Below are positions 43,705-59,495 of a DNA stretch of 64,000 nt, in pieces. Source of the DNA: Chlorokybus atmophyticus. Lineage: Eukaryota > Streptophyta > Chlorokybophyceae > Chlorokybales > Chlorokybaceae. The stretch spans positions 1,239,285 through 1,303,284 of the forward strand of contig RHPI01001715.1 of assembly GCA_009103225.1 (NCBI GenBank). The letters run 5' to 3'. The position numbers and the translations under genes were made by a program. The stretch's first letter is position 1. Every line of letters starts with the position of its first letter. Under the pieces are notes generated by a model. The model did not search any database and had not been told where the DNA came from. It saw only the letters and a list, made by a program, of their open reading frames with translations.

Positions 43705-45569
43705 GCTGCTTGCCTCGAGGCAGGTAATGTCTCTCTGCTGCTCCGCAATCCTGCTCACCTCAACTCGCCGCTAAGCGAACGAACACTCCCAGCGCCAGCG
43801 CCACCACAGCAGCCGACGACACTGCCGCCCCAGAAATGGTGAGACCGCGTGACAAGGTGATGAACCTCCCTCAACGCTAAGAGCAGTGACGAGAGATCAA
43901 TTCAGCCGTTCACCTGATTCTGATATGATGATAAAGTCGGCGTCGCGTCACGTGCGCGGTGAGTCGCGTCACCGGAGCGGTGAGCATGCGACACTTGGCA
44001 AGCAGACAAGCAGCAGTACCGGTAGGGGAAAAGGTCACGCCTAAGTCGTTATACATATGAGCAAGCTAGCAAGCCCTGAGACATGTCCCGTTAAGCGCAA
44101 CACTGGTCCTGGGACAGGACAGTAGCCGCTGCGTGGGCGACGGCGACGGCGACGGCGGCCAGGAGGTGGGCATCGTCGGCGGCGGCCAGGTGGAGGTGCA
44201 CAAGGACGTGCACTGCAGCTACGCAGGCGGACGCAGGCGGGAGCGAGGTGCACAAGCAGGTGGAGGCGCTGGGCCTGCGTCAAGCAGTGCGGAGGGTGCT
44301 GCAAACTGGAAGAACCCAGAGACAGGCCAGACTTGGAACAGTAACAGCGCAACCCTGCAGAAATGGAGCTGGAATGTACAGCAAGATGCTGTAGTTGTCG
44401 CATCCTGTTGTTTGGAACACTGCATGGTATGGTATGCCTGTTGCATTGGGTTGTCCAGGATTTGGTGGAACGCACAACAATAAACTGACTGCAACAGCTT
44501 CACTCACTTATGTTTGACAAAAACAACTATTGTCAATAATCCCCTGCAAGACAAATTGCACTATGGGATCGTCATCAGCTCAGCAACGGTCGTCAGGACC
44601 CGTTGATGAGGTGATCGTGCCCCCGTCACGTGCCTCCCTTGCATGCGTTTGCATGTGCTGACTAAGTGCGAGTGAGCAGGATGGATGCTTCGGTTACTGG
44701 ATCGCTTCCCATGGTGAACAACATTGCCAATGTGTGGCATTGTCTGTGACAGAGCTGACTTGGCACCAGCAAGGGACGCTGCTACTACTAGTAGAAGCAC
44801 ACAAACGGTATCATACACCTTTTGTACCCATTGCATGTGTGTTTCTCTTGCCATTTATCATGTCTCATCAAATCCAGCTACATGGTGGGAACTTGTCGTC
44901 AGCAATGGACTGTTTGGTACCTCTCGCAGCTGAAGATCTTGACAGTATGACTGCTAATTGGTTTTGCGTCCCACATACACGCATTGCAGCAGTGCATTTT
45001 TTAGTGTCATCAGTGTCATTGTATGCCTCTTTAGCAAATGCCGCATGGCGTCAGCAATTGCCAGTACATACACAACTTCCATCAGCGTTGCGCAAGGCAC
45101 ACTTAGAGAGGGATGTGCAAACACGTGGCATGCAACAAGCTTAAGCACAAGCAAACAGTAGATTATGCGGGTGCCAAGGAACACATTATCAAAGCTAATA
45201 TGGCAACCACAACAGGAATGTTCTTCCAAATGGTTTGTACGGGGTGTTGTATAACGTATGCTCAGGGCATGTGTGTACTCACGGGACAGGCCCAATTACG
45301 CTTGCGGTCGCAAATGTCCTTACATAATCTGGGAGCGCTTTACATAGCACAATCACAGCAGTACCATGCCAATAGTGATCATGTTTGTTGCAGTTTGAGT
45401 AAACATATGCAACATTTTACGGGCACATCCCATCACATGAGTGAGACACGCAAGAGCTGCACAACAATGCTCGCTTTATTGACGATATATGCCAATATGC
45501 ACCCCTGTCATCATGCCACTGCCGCCGCATGCTGCGGGCTGGGAGTGCTTGTTGTCAACACAACTACAC
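43705..45569. other. Intergenic region with one doubtful short frame
   Basis: A plus-strand frame at about 44133-44483 is Gly-rich, then reads WKNPETGQTWNSNSATLQ. It could be an exon but has no recognised family and no convincing partner exon. The frame at 44734-45144 has no protein-like signature. Nothing else is supported. Confidence 0.35.
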
Positions 45570-48994
<3,425 letters not shown>

Positions 48995-49768
48995 CCTCGT
49001 GGTAGCTGTCGTTGTCGTCGCCTGCGCCGGCAGCACCGCAGTGCCCGGCTGAAAAAACTATCGGACGTATCTCATTACCTATCAGCAATGCACTTTTTCT
49101 GCCCAGCTGGCAAGTTATTTCTCCTTAAAGGTAATGTCTACGATGATAACTGAATGGGGTTACGACACCCTCTCTCTTCTGATGCCTTTGTGTGAGCTCC
49201 ACATCGATTGAAACTGAACTCCTGCACTGAAGGCTTTTGAGAACCCATCAGTATTCAGGGCTCAGAGGGCGAAATGGCTTAACATGCATGCAAAAGCAAC
49301 GAGCTTTATTGCTTGAAGTCATCGCGTGCAACTATTATAAGCACGCAATGGCCTCTGCAAACGAATTCAGTATCGGTAGCCATGTTGCACTTATGTGGAT
49401 TTCCATAACTGACACAACGATACATGCGTTAACGTTAACAAACTCCGTAGATGTTTAACTAAGTAATGTAATTTTTATTTATGACAACCTCTTTGTATTA
49501 CCCTGCATTATATAATGCAATAATCGTTGCGCAATACTAACACTGCAACAGGTAATTTACCTTTCAAGTGGTTGCTTCATTTTCAGCAGCGATTAATGAT
49601 AGCCTCACAACATGCATTAGCAGCTTTTTTCTTCACTCGAAAATTAGATGTGAAAAGGGGGGAAAATGAGTACAAGGTTGTGTTGCACATGTGATATATG
49701 TGACACGTCTTTACAATCAAAGTAAGCTCGTATCACACCCGCGCCTTTTGAAGTTACGCAGCGAATTG
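48995..49768. other. Upstream region of the PFP beta gene
   Basis: Presumed promoter and 5' UTR, then AT-rich sequence with no gene seen. Confidence 0.4.
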
Positions 49769-49865
49769 AGTATGTTTGTTACGTTCGTAGCATGAATTTA
49801 TACTAATCCTCCACAATCACGCCTTCGACTGATGTGAGCAAGTGGAAACCCCTCATTTCATAATA
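49769..49865. repeat. Repeat shared with 59.40-59.50 kb
   Basis: Shares, in the same orientation and order, TGTTACG, GTAGCAT, AATCCTC, CGCCTT, CTGATGT and AGTGGAAACCCCTCATTT with 59403-59495. The two copies flank the mobile-type gene of 52.8-58.7 kb. Confidence 0.6.
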
Positions 49866-50309
49866 TTTGGTATTGGGCTTGAAAGCCAAAGGTCATTGGT
49901 TTGAATCCTGTTGGGGGATAGAACTCAAGTTTTTCGGGAAAACAAGATGAATGAGGAACGCTCATAAGGGTAAATTGCCCTAACTTCGATGGTGACCCTA
50001 ATTTCGTAGTTTTCACTTAATCAATGCTGTAAGGCATTTTAGTTGAATGATTTGAGACTTTAAATGGAGTTAGAGCTCATCAAGAGCTACTTGGAATATT
50101 GAAAACGGCTATGATTGACTATGTATTGCGCTAGTCACAAATGATCAAAGATGCCTTGTTTTAGAATCACGTTGTTAAAGTGCTCTCGGAACCGTGTGAG
50201 CAAGTTACCCTGCACACGGCTCGCCAACTGCCCAATTTTCGTTAACGCTTGGTTTCATCATGATTGTTGCAAATCTTCGCTTAAGCGAGTGAAGTGAAGC
50301 GTGACGAGA

Positions 50310-51060
50310 AGCTGACAACGAGCGGTGCGGCTGTTTGGATGGGGCGGCCGGCATTAGGGCACACGCAAACACATCACATGAGGGCAGCTAGTGGCCATTA
50401 CATACGGCACCCGCAACTGCTGCGCGGTATGCGCGGCCCGCCTGCCGCTCATTGGCTAGGCGGCATTTATCAACTATCAGCCGTCCGATCTATAGAATAC
50501 AGATCTGGATCATCAAAAGCACATCCCCATGTCATGCAACTGCTTAGAGATCATGTATGGAAACAGATATCCATATCAACAATAAGCACCATGTGCACGG
50601 TGCACATGTGCCAGCATGACGTGTAATACACTTATTAGCATGGCAAATTTTATGTAGTACCGTTCTCGCCAGGTTACGTGTAAAGGTTATTGATGGGTAA
50701 CGCAATGGTTTTGATCGGATAAATAATGCTAAATTTACACACCTTAACTATAGGTTTCAGTGAAACAAGAAATTGAGTTGTTGGGCCACCATTTGGTCAC
50801 TCATGAATTTCATCAATTGGAATCGCAATAATGACCGTCGCCGTTGCCCCAATAGGCCCAGGAGATGCCAATCATGTAAAGTGCTCTAAGTATCTGGGCG
50901 GCATCTCGGCGGCAACTATTCTCACATGGGGACGCAAAGTCACTAGCGTTTCACTGCCAACTCAGCACAGTTAGCAGTTAAATCGCGCGCGTTTTTAGCG
51001 ATACGAGGCCGGCGCCCCATGCCCCAAAAGCATGCCGCCACTCTTAGCTCGCTGTAACTA
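50310..51060. repeat. Dispersed repeat, long copy 3
   Basis: Matches the copy at 30.78-31.56 kb block by block (CGAGCGGTGCGGCTG, GGCATTAGGGCACA, CTCATTGGCTAGGCGG, GGGCCACCATTTGGTCAC, GATACGAGGCCGG, CATGCCGCCACTCTTA), with many substitutions and small indels. The start word is shared with the truncated copy at 29.83 kb. No coding capacity. Confidence 0.7.
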
Positions 51061-51942
51061 TTGCACACTCTGTTACTTGCAACGACTTACTGCACGCAGT
51101 TAAGGATGGACACCAAACATGGTGTTCAGCCAAATAAGCACAACTTCCACCGTTTCATGCTATGTGACGCTGCAGACTACAAGTTATGGATGTTTTAGTA
51201 ATTTTCCCCTATAGGGCTCGCATCCAGGGCCATGGGCACCATGACGGTGTCATTGCTATAGCAAATTTGAGCGGCCAGAAAGTTGGTGACGGCCTTATTG
51301 CTGATAGGGAAGATCATTGCCAGACTTATTGCAAAAAGAACACACCATTTCCTACCCTACAATGGCCGGCAAATAGCTTGAGAAGTTACGAACTCAGGGC
51401 GAACAGCGATTTAGGGTTTGGCCCAAAACACCCAACAGCTAAGGGGCTCGAGGGTGTGCTGCCTGCAATTCACTGCGTCCGGCAATCTCACACGATTCTA
51501 CCGGTCGTGACGTTATGGCAGCCTGACTGCTGACGGTGGTCAGGCTGTGTTGACGTCTGTCAGTGTTGCCGTCTGTAGTGTTTGTGAACGCTTGTTGGTG
51601 GACAATGACGTGTTGGCAGTCGACGAGGTGTTGTCAATCCTCCGTTCTGTCGGTCTTGATAGACGTCAATGCGGGTGGTCGCTGTCAGCGTTGGTGTGAG
51701 CGAATGTTTTGGCGCCAGTTGGTATGTGAGCAGGCTCCTGTGTGGCGGCGGCGGCGCCGAAGGTATGGCTGGTGGTGTCGGTCGGTCACCCATCCGCTGG
51801 TGCGGTGATGGACGCGGCGGACGCCAGACCTGCTGGTAACGCCCGCGCGTGTGGCGCCGATCGCTCTCCCCCGCACTATCCTTCCGAGCGCGACACCAAC
51901 TTTGTGTTCCCGCTCATGCGTCAGGTACCGCTGCGACGTGAC

Positions 51943-52068
51943 AGCATGCACTTTGCCTTGTAAAGTACTGGCTGCCCTTGCTGCACTTGCTGCCTTTGGT
52001 TGTAAAGCATGCACTTTGCCTTGTAAAGTACTGGCTGCCCTTGCTGCCCTTGCTACCTTTGGTTGTTG
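51943..52068. repeat. Tandem duplication, 63-bp period
   Basis: The unit beginning AGCATGCACTTTGCCTTGTA at 51943 repeats at 52006 with very few changes. Within each unit CCTTGCTG words also repeat. It lies just upstream of a small predicted gene. Confidence 0.85.
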
Positions 52069-52091
52069 CATTAGGCTTATTGCTGGTTGGC

Positions 52092-52570
52092 ATGCAAGTC
52101 ACACTGCGTGGAGTCAAGGTGTGGCCCCGTGTACTGGAGGACGGGGACCTTGAGACCCTGCATATCGGATTTTGTGGTGGCTTTGAGCTTGCGCTGAGTC
52201 GTCATGCTGAGGAGCCCCGGTCTGATGCATATGGTCCTGCGCTGCCTGACATTGTGAGCATCGAGCACCTCCAGCATGGCGTGCCTCAGGCACGTGCATG
52301 CTTCCAGATGTGGGACGAAGCTGGTGCAAGTACGTTCTCATGGCCTCCACTGTAATTCTATGGACTCTACACATGTGTTGCTATTGCATGCAAGCAGAAC
52401 ATGTGTGCGTCTGTTCAATTGCAGGTAAAAGACTTGCGTGCCTGGACCTCGCTGGCGGAGCTAGCGGGTACATGAAGCCAGGCATGGTGTTGTTGCCTCC
52501 CATGCAGGCAACAGCCTGCCACTGCAACACCCATGGTGCCCATGACTTTGTGCAGCTGCCAGATAAGTAG
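52092..52570 (+). CDS. Small hypothetical two-exon protein beside the mobile-type gene
   Basis: Exons 52092-52329 and 52425-52570 join in phase (GASKRLACLDLAGG across the splice) to give 127 residues ending FVQLPDK. The protein begins MQVTLRGVKVWPRV and has a Cys/His cluster near the end (ATACHCNTHGAHDF). No family is recognised. It runs towards the large minus-strand mobile-type gene, so it may be a second gene of the same element. An upstream first exon is possible (the frame ending FVFPLMRQ near 51.92 kb), but no in-phase junction was found. Confidence 0.4.
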
Positions 52571-52813
52571 GCAGGCTGTTTTGTGCTTGTGCTTGTGCTT
52601 GTTCTGGTGGACTGCCTCTGTTGGCAGTCTGCATGTGTCTTTGGACTTGTGCTGTACATATGTATGCTGTGTGTTGTACTGACAGTGTGAGGCATTTGGA
52701 TCGGTTGACTGGGCAATGGAATTGCCCAGGGGGTGATGGGTTGCATGTAGTGAATGCTGCTAATGTGACGCAATGGCACACTGCATTACAGGGCATTGTC
52801 ATGTATGCATGCA

Positions 52814-55800
52814 CTACCAAGCTATGTCGGCATCACGAACATGGTCTAGCCATGCGTGCACGTCGAACGTATTGGCTTCCTCGTCGTCTGACGAGAACTG
52901 ATCTGACTCTACCAACTGTGGTGGGTGGCTGCCAAAGTGATCGACATCCTCGTCTGCTTCCGCTTCTGAACTGCTGGTGTCCTCGTCTTCTGTGTCCTGC
53001 GCTGGTGGCTGAGTATTGGCTGGCACCTCCTGGGTTGGGGCCGGGATGCTGTGCGTGTTCTGGCAGTCCAGGCAACCACAGCCAGCACCACATTTGAGGC
53101 CGTTCTTCCTGCATTTGCACTGTCTTGTGGTGCACTTGTTCTTCTTGCAGTTGCAACCGTGCAACACGAGTTGGGCTCTGGTCTTGGCCGCGTGAATGGT
53201 CTCTTCAGTGTCCATCATTGCCTTGTACACTCCTTCTATGAGGGTATATCCGTATTGCGAAAGTGGGGGCTGTTGCAATACATTTGACAGCTTTGCAGCC
53301 ACATGCCGACTACCCAAAGGCTCCTCTTTGCATGAAGCTTAAGTGCAGTAGGTGAGGGCATGTCTTCTCTTTGCTCTCGGCAGTCTTCTCCCATATGCCT
53401 TGGGCAATTGCATGCAGCCACTTATGAAGTGCTGGCAGGTCCCCAGTAGAGGTTGAAACTCCATTGGTGTCGTAGAAGATGTTGGCTGCACTGTTGTAGT
53501 TGGGGAACACGGCCTTGTGCTTGGCAAAGTACGCGCAGCCTATGAGGCGAAGCAGGACAGCTGTGCACTCGCTTTCATTCAGGTCAGAGCAGTTGGAGAT
53601 AAACTCTGTCTCTCTCTTGAGCACATCCGTCCAATAATAGCTCTTGCTGATGCCAGCAAAGTAGCTGGTGTAGTCACACCCTATGCCTGCGAAGAAAAGC
53701 AATAGAAACTTGGCACGGATGTTGTGTGGATTGTGACGCAGCTGCGGTGTGCATGCCAGGTGTCTGTACAGGGCGGACAAGTCCAAGAAGGGAGCACGCG
53801 AAGTGCAATGGGAGTTGGTAGCCAGCTGGACGTATACTTGTCGCTCTGGTGATTGCCACTGCTCCAGGGCGGCCATGCCAATGATCGACACATCTGTGTC
53901 GGGTGAGTACACCAGGATACATGACCACCCGCACTTTAGAGCATGCAGCCAGACACGGCTGTCTGCTTCTGCATGGTTGCATAGGTATGCGTCACTCTCA
54001 AAGAACTGCAGACCGTGGGGGGTGAGTGCCACCACTCTGGCTTTGTCCTTGTATGCAGGGGAGTCAGAGCCTCCGGCAACAATGAATGTCTGGCCATGTC
54101 GGAGATAGGGTGACACCATCTCAGGTAAGTGGTCTGTCATCAGATTGCACAAATTGCGTTTCAAGTCAGCCAGCAGGTCCCTCCAGGACATGGGGACCTC
54201 GCTGTCTAGTGTCAATGTTCTGGTGGATCTCTGAGTGGCACCGTCTCTAAGTGCTTGCAGGCTGCTCTTTACTCCTGTTGCGTGTGTGGGGTCATCAAAC
54301 ACCACGTGGAGAGACTGAACGCTGGGGTTGAATAGGCTAGGGAGCAAGCATGTGCGGACTATCTGAAGCAGGTAGTCCCTCATGGTGACAACTCCGGTGC
54401 TGGGCCCTTTGTTAATCAGGAACATGCCTTCTGCTATAATGGCTTGTACACCATGTGGATGCCTGTGCACTTGAGATGGAAGGCATGACGCTGACAGTAG
54501 GCTGAGGAACCTGGCCTTGTCTCCCTTTCTCATGTCTCCATCTTCTGTGAATATGGCCATCGGGATCTCCTGATATAATGTCATGACAGCCTCCACTGGC
54601 GCTCCAGACTTCTTTAAGATGAGTGTCTTGGTCTTTTGCATGCGATGCAATGCTCTCCCTCTTTGCACAACTTGCTTCTTCACTTGCATGGTCTTGAGAC
54701 CAAACCGGCGTCCTATGTTGACATCGGACATCTCATTGCAGTGCACTGCCGTAACGAAGAGGCAAAATTGGTCTTGACCAACAGCATAATGTTTGCCCAG
54801 GTCAGCTGCAGCTGAAGGAGTGGCTTCTCTGCCTGTCACTAGGTGCAGCAGTTGCTCCTGTAGGGTTACACTTAATACAGCTGCTGTTTCTAGTAGCTGC
54901 AAAATGGCTGCGACGTTGATTGCTGTTTTGTCGCTGGCCACCACAACGGTATCCTCTGGTGCGGCAGCTTCATCCTTGATGCGCAGCACATGCAATAGCC
55001 TTTTGAGCCCCAGCGCTCGATGGGAGATGTGAGCAGTTTTGCGGGTCAGGTAGTCTGGGTTGGGTCGAGTCAGTGTTCGTTTCAGATCCTTGTTGATCAA
55101 GCACTCATGTGCCTCATCTAAAGCCACATTGCTAGAGCCCTTGCCGGTGATACTGATAGTGAACGCCCCTTGCTGCAGGTGATGTAGCATGTCTGGAGGC
55201 ATTTGCTGAATGTCCACCAGGTGCTGACTCATGAGGCGTTGGTAGTGTGGTCTGTCCCATGCGAAGGACAGTGGTGATAAGGTCTTGTACGAGGCCACAC
55301 GTAGGTCCCATTGAGATGTCCGCAAGGCCAAGTACAGAGCAAGGTACGCTGCAGCATCACCTGTTGTGAAATTCCACCACAACGCCCATGTAGCATCAGT
55401 TTCTGCTCTCAGTGCTCCGTAAGCAAAAAACTCGGCGCAGTGTCGTGGATCATTGAGGTCGATGTCTTCAACACTGTTTATGCCCAACTTCTCCAGCGTA
55501 TCCGGATGAGCCTGCATGAATATCTTCAGCTGATACCAGTAGATGCCTTCCCAGCATTGCAGCAGGTAAGCGTGCATGCGCTTCCAGTTGGAGCCTTCTG
55601 CTAACATGTTGCGTGCAGTGCTGGTAGGTATGCCAGCACAAACACACATCTCGTCCAATCCGGCATCCCAGTAGATCTTGAACAGCACTGGTAGTAGGTT
55701 GTAGAGTGCATGCCAGTCTCCTGGCAGAGGCAGGAGCCAGTCCCAGTAGCCAGGTTCGGTGTGCTTCAGGGTCTGCATGAGGCTGAAGGTCTTTTGGTCA

Positions 55801-58708
55801 CCAGCCACTAACACCTTGCAGTTGGACAGATCTACACGAAGTCAGTTCACAACGCTTCTTTGCCTCCATCTTCACCAACTGCCTGATGTAAGCCAATGTT
55901 TTTGCTGACAACTCTGGATGCTCTGCCCTCGGCTCCTCCACGTTTTGGTGCACAACACCAAGCATACAGGCTGCGGGGTCCACCCAACTCCTCATCAGCA
56001 GCATTCCATGTCGTTTGGAGCCAGTGACAACAAAGAGGGCTGTCTGCAGTACGCGCCTGGCAGTGCGCACCAGATTGCACCGCTGATGGTGAGTCAGCTT
56101 GCACAGTGTCCCTACATCAGTCATCTTCACCGGCGCACAGCTGTGTAGCAGCTGCGCTGCAATGTATCTCACTGGTTCGGCTGGCAACTCACGGTGCGTT
56201 ACAGGTCCAGCAACTTGCTTCAACAAGGCCATGTATTCCTCCTCCCGACCCACTTGCTGTTGCCAAGACACCCCGCCAGTTCCAGATGAGTCCTTCAATG
56301 CATCCAGTGCATCTTGAAGCCTATTGACTTCCATCTGCAACTTGTAGACTTGTGCTTGACTGCCTGCATCCTGCTGCTCAGCTCCCACCGCACGTGCATA
56401 GAATTCGTGAGCATCATTCCTTGCATCCGCGGCGTCACGTTGCAGCTCCTGCACGACCAACACCACACTCATTGCCTTGCACATTCCATCTGAGTGGGTA
56501 CACCGCAATGCACCCACCTCAATGAGGCTGCCTTGGGCGCTATATTGTTGCTGCAGCTGGAGCACCGCTGCCTTGGCAATTGCTTCACTGCGCTCCAACT
56601 CAATGACCCTGGCTGCCATCTGATTGCCCCGTGACTCACCGTCTTCACCCAGCCTCGCAGACCTCTATTAGGGAAGTGCACTTCTGCATTTAGTACATGT
56701 CTTGTTGGCTGGCACAGCAATGTGCACACATGCACGTATGCAACTCACACCTGTTGGTTGCAGCGCTCAAGGTTCTGCAACTGATCAGCTAGGGCGCTGG
56801 CACGGTCCCAGGCTGCACCTCTGGCCACCCTCAACTCCTGGAATACCAATAGACAAGTAAACACCCTGCATGCCTTGTAGATGCAGTCTGCATCAGACCA
56901 ACCTCAGCCCGATGGTGGCAGGATTGAAGCCCACGCCTCATCTCCAGAAGATCACCATTGCGCCCTGCCAATAGTCCAAGGAGGCAATCCACCTCAGCCT
57001 CAGTCTGCTCTCGGGCAAACACACTCTTCCAATGCAACTCCTCCACACTGGCGGTGTTGGTTGCTCGCACGCAGCTCTGCTTCCAGAGCTGCACCATAGG
57101 CTTGCAAACGCTCACACTCCTTGAGTAGTGACACTGACTCGCCAGAGTCATGCCTTTGCACAGGCTCGCTACTGTCGTGCCTTTGCTCGCCCTCTGGTAG
57201 GCTATCTGTAGACTGTTGCACTGTATGGCTTGGTGTGAAGTGGGCCCCTGCATGCCCCCCTCTATCGCTACTACTCTGCCATTCTCGCAAACGCAACTGC
57301 ACCTCTACGTTTCCTCTTTCTGCAGCAGCTAATGCATTCCTCACATGGTCCAATTGCAGCAGCAGCCCACTCCTTTCGGACTCCCAAGCTGCCACCACAT
57401 CCTATGCACCACAACTTGTTCATTACATTGCTGCATTATGTACCAGTACCACAGCTCAGGACACACCCCTTGCACAACACACTACAACACCAATTGCACA
57501 ACACAACCCAACTTACTTCAGCGCACAACACTGCAGCACACACATGCATCACATTGCCACGCACTTAGAGGCTGACCTGCACTGAAGACAAGTTGTCCGC
57601 ACTCAAGTTCATATTGAACACCGGCACACCGACATCAGCATTGGCAGCTGCAAAACCTAACGAAAGGCATAGAATTCAGTACAGAGTCTAACACACACAC
57701 TATGGATAAGTATAAGGTCGCACATACGGTGCTCTCGGACCTCCAACGTAATTGGGGACTCGAGTATGAGTCGGTGCTCCCGTGTGTTGTGAGCCTTGGA
57801 ACGTGCTGTTGTCACAGCTCTCACTAGGCTGCGAGGGCTGAGAAGGCTGCACGTTTGCATCATATGGCCTTGGTCCATGACTGCTGCCAACCCCACCCGG
57901 ACGTCCTCCATTACCACCCAGTGTAGTTGGGTCCACATTCTCCTGATTGTCACTACGCCCATTCTAGCACATAACAGTTGTTAGTCACTGTGCACATGCG
58001 CTGAGCTGTCAACCGTCCTACTCACCACATAGGAGCTGCCGAGAGGAGGGCTGATGTATGGCGCTGATGCTCGCCGCTGCAGATCCTCCTGCAGTCCGGC
58101 TGCTCCAGGTGGACGCCATTCAGGATGTATACCCTACAGGCAAACCAGGGTTGACACATCAACCCACACAGACACACCAATCTCAACAAACACATACACC
58201 ACTATTACCAATGCATAACAACACCCTCACCTGCAACATATGCAGAGTCCGCCTGTCAGACTGCAACCTCCAACAGCGACCAGACATAGCTACCGCGATC
58301 AGCACTTCGCTATCGTTGAGGCCATCAGACAGATTGAGATGGCTGCGCAGAGCCTCGATAACATCCTTGCGCTTGGCTCGATACTTTTTGGCAGAAGCGG
58401 CCTGGGCAATCCTCCGCTTCTTCTTCGCAGCTTCATCGCCAGGCGAAGAAGCCGTACCCTCAGCATTGCGCCCACGTGAGCGCCTACCAACATTAGCCTG
58501 CGAGGCCTCCCCCCCCCCGCTTTATATGCACGTGGTCACCATCACCGCCATGTGACGGCACCCCCATGCAGTCCGCGTGCTGCTCTTCGCCGTGCTCCTC
58601 TTGCTGGCTCTCGACATGCTCACCATTGTACTCCCCACCTACACTCACACCCTGACTACCCATACCCACAACCACTTGAAACCGCCACAACCACCCATAC
58701 GCCTTCAC
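52814..58708 (-). CDS. Large mobile-element-type protein with bZIP-like start, EADSR/PDTDV core and C-terminal CXC motif; possibly decayed
   Basis: Several minus-strand exons and frames read as one protein. Near 58.5-58.2 kb is a basic stretch, KKKRRIAQAASAKKYRAKRK, like a bZIP basic region. Pro/Ser-rich and coiled-coil exons follow (57.9-56.4 kb). The long core frame at 55814-53310 (about 834 codons) includes DWDLR-like SQWDLRVASYKTLSPLSFAW, HAEADSRVWLH, VYSPDTDVSIIGMAAL and FAGIGCDYTSYFAGIS. The last frame (53317-52814) carries HGCNCKKNKCTTRQCKCRKN and CGAGCGCLDCQN, a tesmin/TSO1-like CXC cluster. From memory, the EADTR/DTDV/FTGCD/CXC order matches large uncharacterised proteins that are multicopy in many animal genomes and behave like transposon genes; a PIN/FEN-like nuclease core is inference. 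The frame changes near 58.51 kb (poly-C), 55.82 kb and 53.31 kb without convincing introns, so this copy may be dead or mis-sequenced. Confidence 0.6.
58509..58518. repeat. C10 homopolymer that breaks the reading frame
   Basis: On the minus strand a G10 run separates the leader frame (MGSQGVSVGGEYNGE to HVHIKRGGGG) from the bZIP-like frame (EASQANVGRRSRGRNAEG). One base more or less would join them. Confidence 0.7.
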
Positions 58709-59395
58709 CGCCGCCTGTGCCGCCCACTGCTACACACACCCCCCACAGCTGAGTGCACTCAAGCCGCAACAGCCAAATTGAAATTTCAGCACTTCGCGCC
58801 TCATTGCGCACGTGCACAACTGATGGAATCAACATCAGCCGACAGCGAACGGAAAAAAGGGTCCATGACCACCCCCATGACGCCGACAGCTATCGCCAAA
58901 TGCCGACACAGTTCACTCGCGGTGACGGCGACAGCAAACGACACCGTTGCACACGGATGCCGCGGCATCACCCAAATTGACGCAGCGAAACCCCCTCGAG
59001 CCCCATGCCTGCCAACGTTATCGCGCTACCGATAACGCGCCTCTGGTCCAGATATATGTTCAAAAAACACTTCGGGTAGACATTTCTGTTAGTTACAAGA
59101 AATTTATATACGTCTCCGCCGGAAAATCAACGTAGCGCCTGGCATCACTTATGGACAAAGATACCTACGAAATTTGGTCGATTTACCCTGGTCACCGCGA
59201 CATGTTCATTGACTATAACGTGAGAATGACTTTCCTATATCGGTCGTCAGTCGAAATATGACGACTTGCCGCGGCCAGAAGTCGCGCTGTTTTTTGGCGC
59301 GCAAGTTGCCGAGTAGTCGGCCGATGACGTGTCCCCATCACGAAAAATTTAGGTCGAGGTCCCTTAGTGATTGGTTATGGACCATCACACCCTTA

Positions 59396-59495
59396 GGGGG
59401 AGGAATGTTACGATTGTAGCATAAAGCCATGTGAAATCCTCAACCATCAGCGCCTTTTGCTGATGTAACCTAGTGGAAACCCCTCATTTTATAAC
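59396..59495 (+). mobile_element. Possible 3' LTR start with polypurine tract
   Basis: AGGGGGAGGAA directly followed by TGTTACGATTGTAGCAT has the look of a polypurine tract and the TG start of an LTR. A related block in the same orientation lies at 49769-49865. No reverse transcriptase or integrase frame is present between them, so at best this is a remnant or two solo copies. Confidence 0.35.

Noticed and set aside
44734-45144. Plus-strand frame of 136 codons
   Set aside because: No domain, no coherent hydrophobic or charged pattern, no neighbouring exons; looks like chance.
49868-49915. tRNA-like segment with GGTTTGAATCC resembling a T-arm and a CTTGAAA anticodon-like loop
   Set aside because: The stems pair poorly and no acceptor stem or D-arm could be placed; at most a tRNA-derived repeat scrap.
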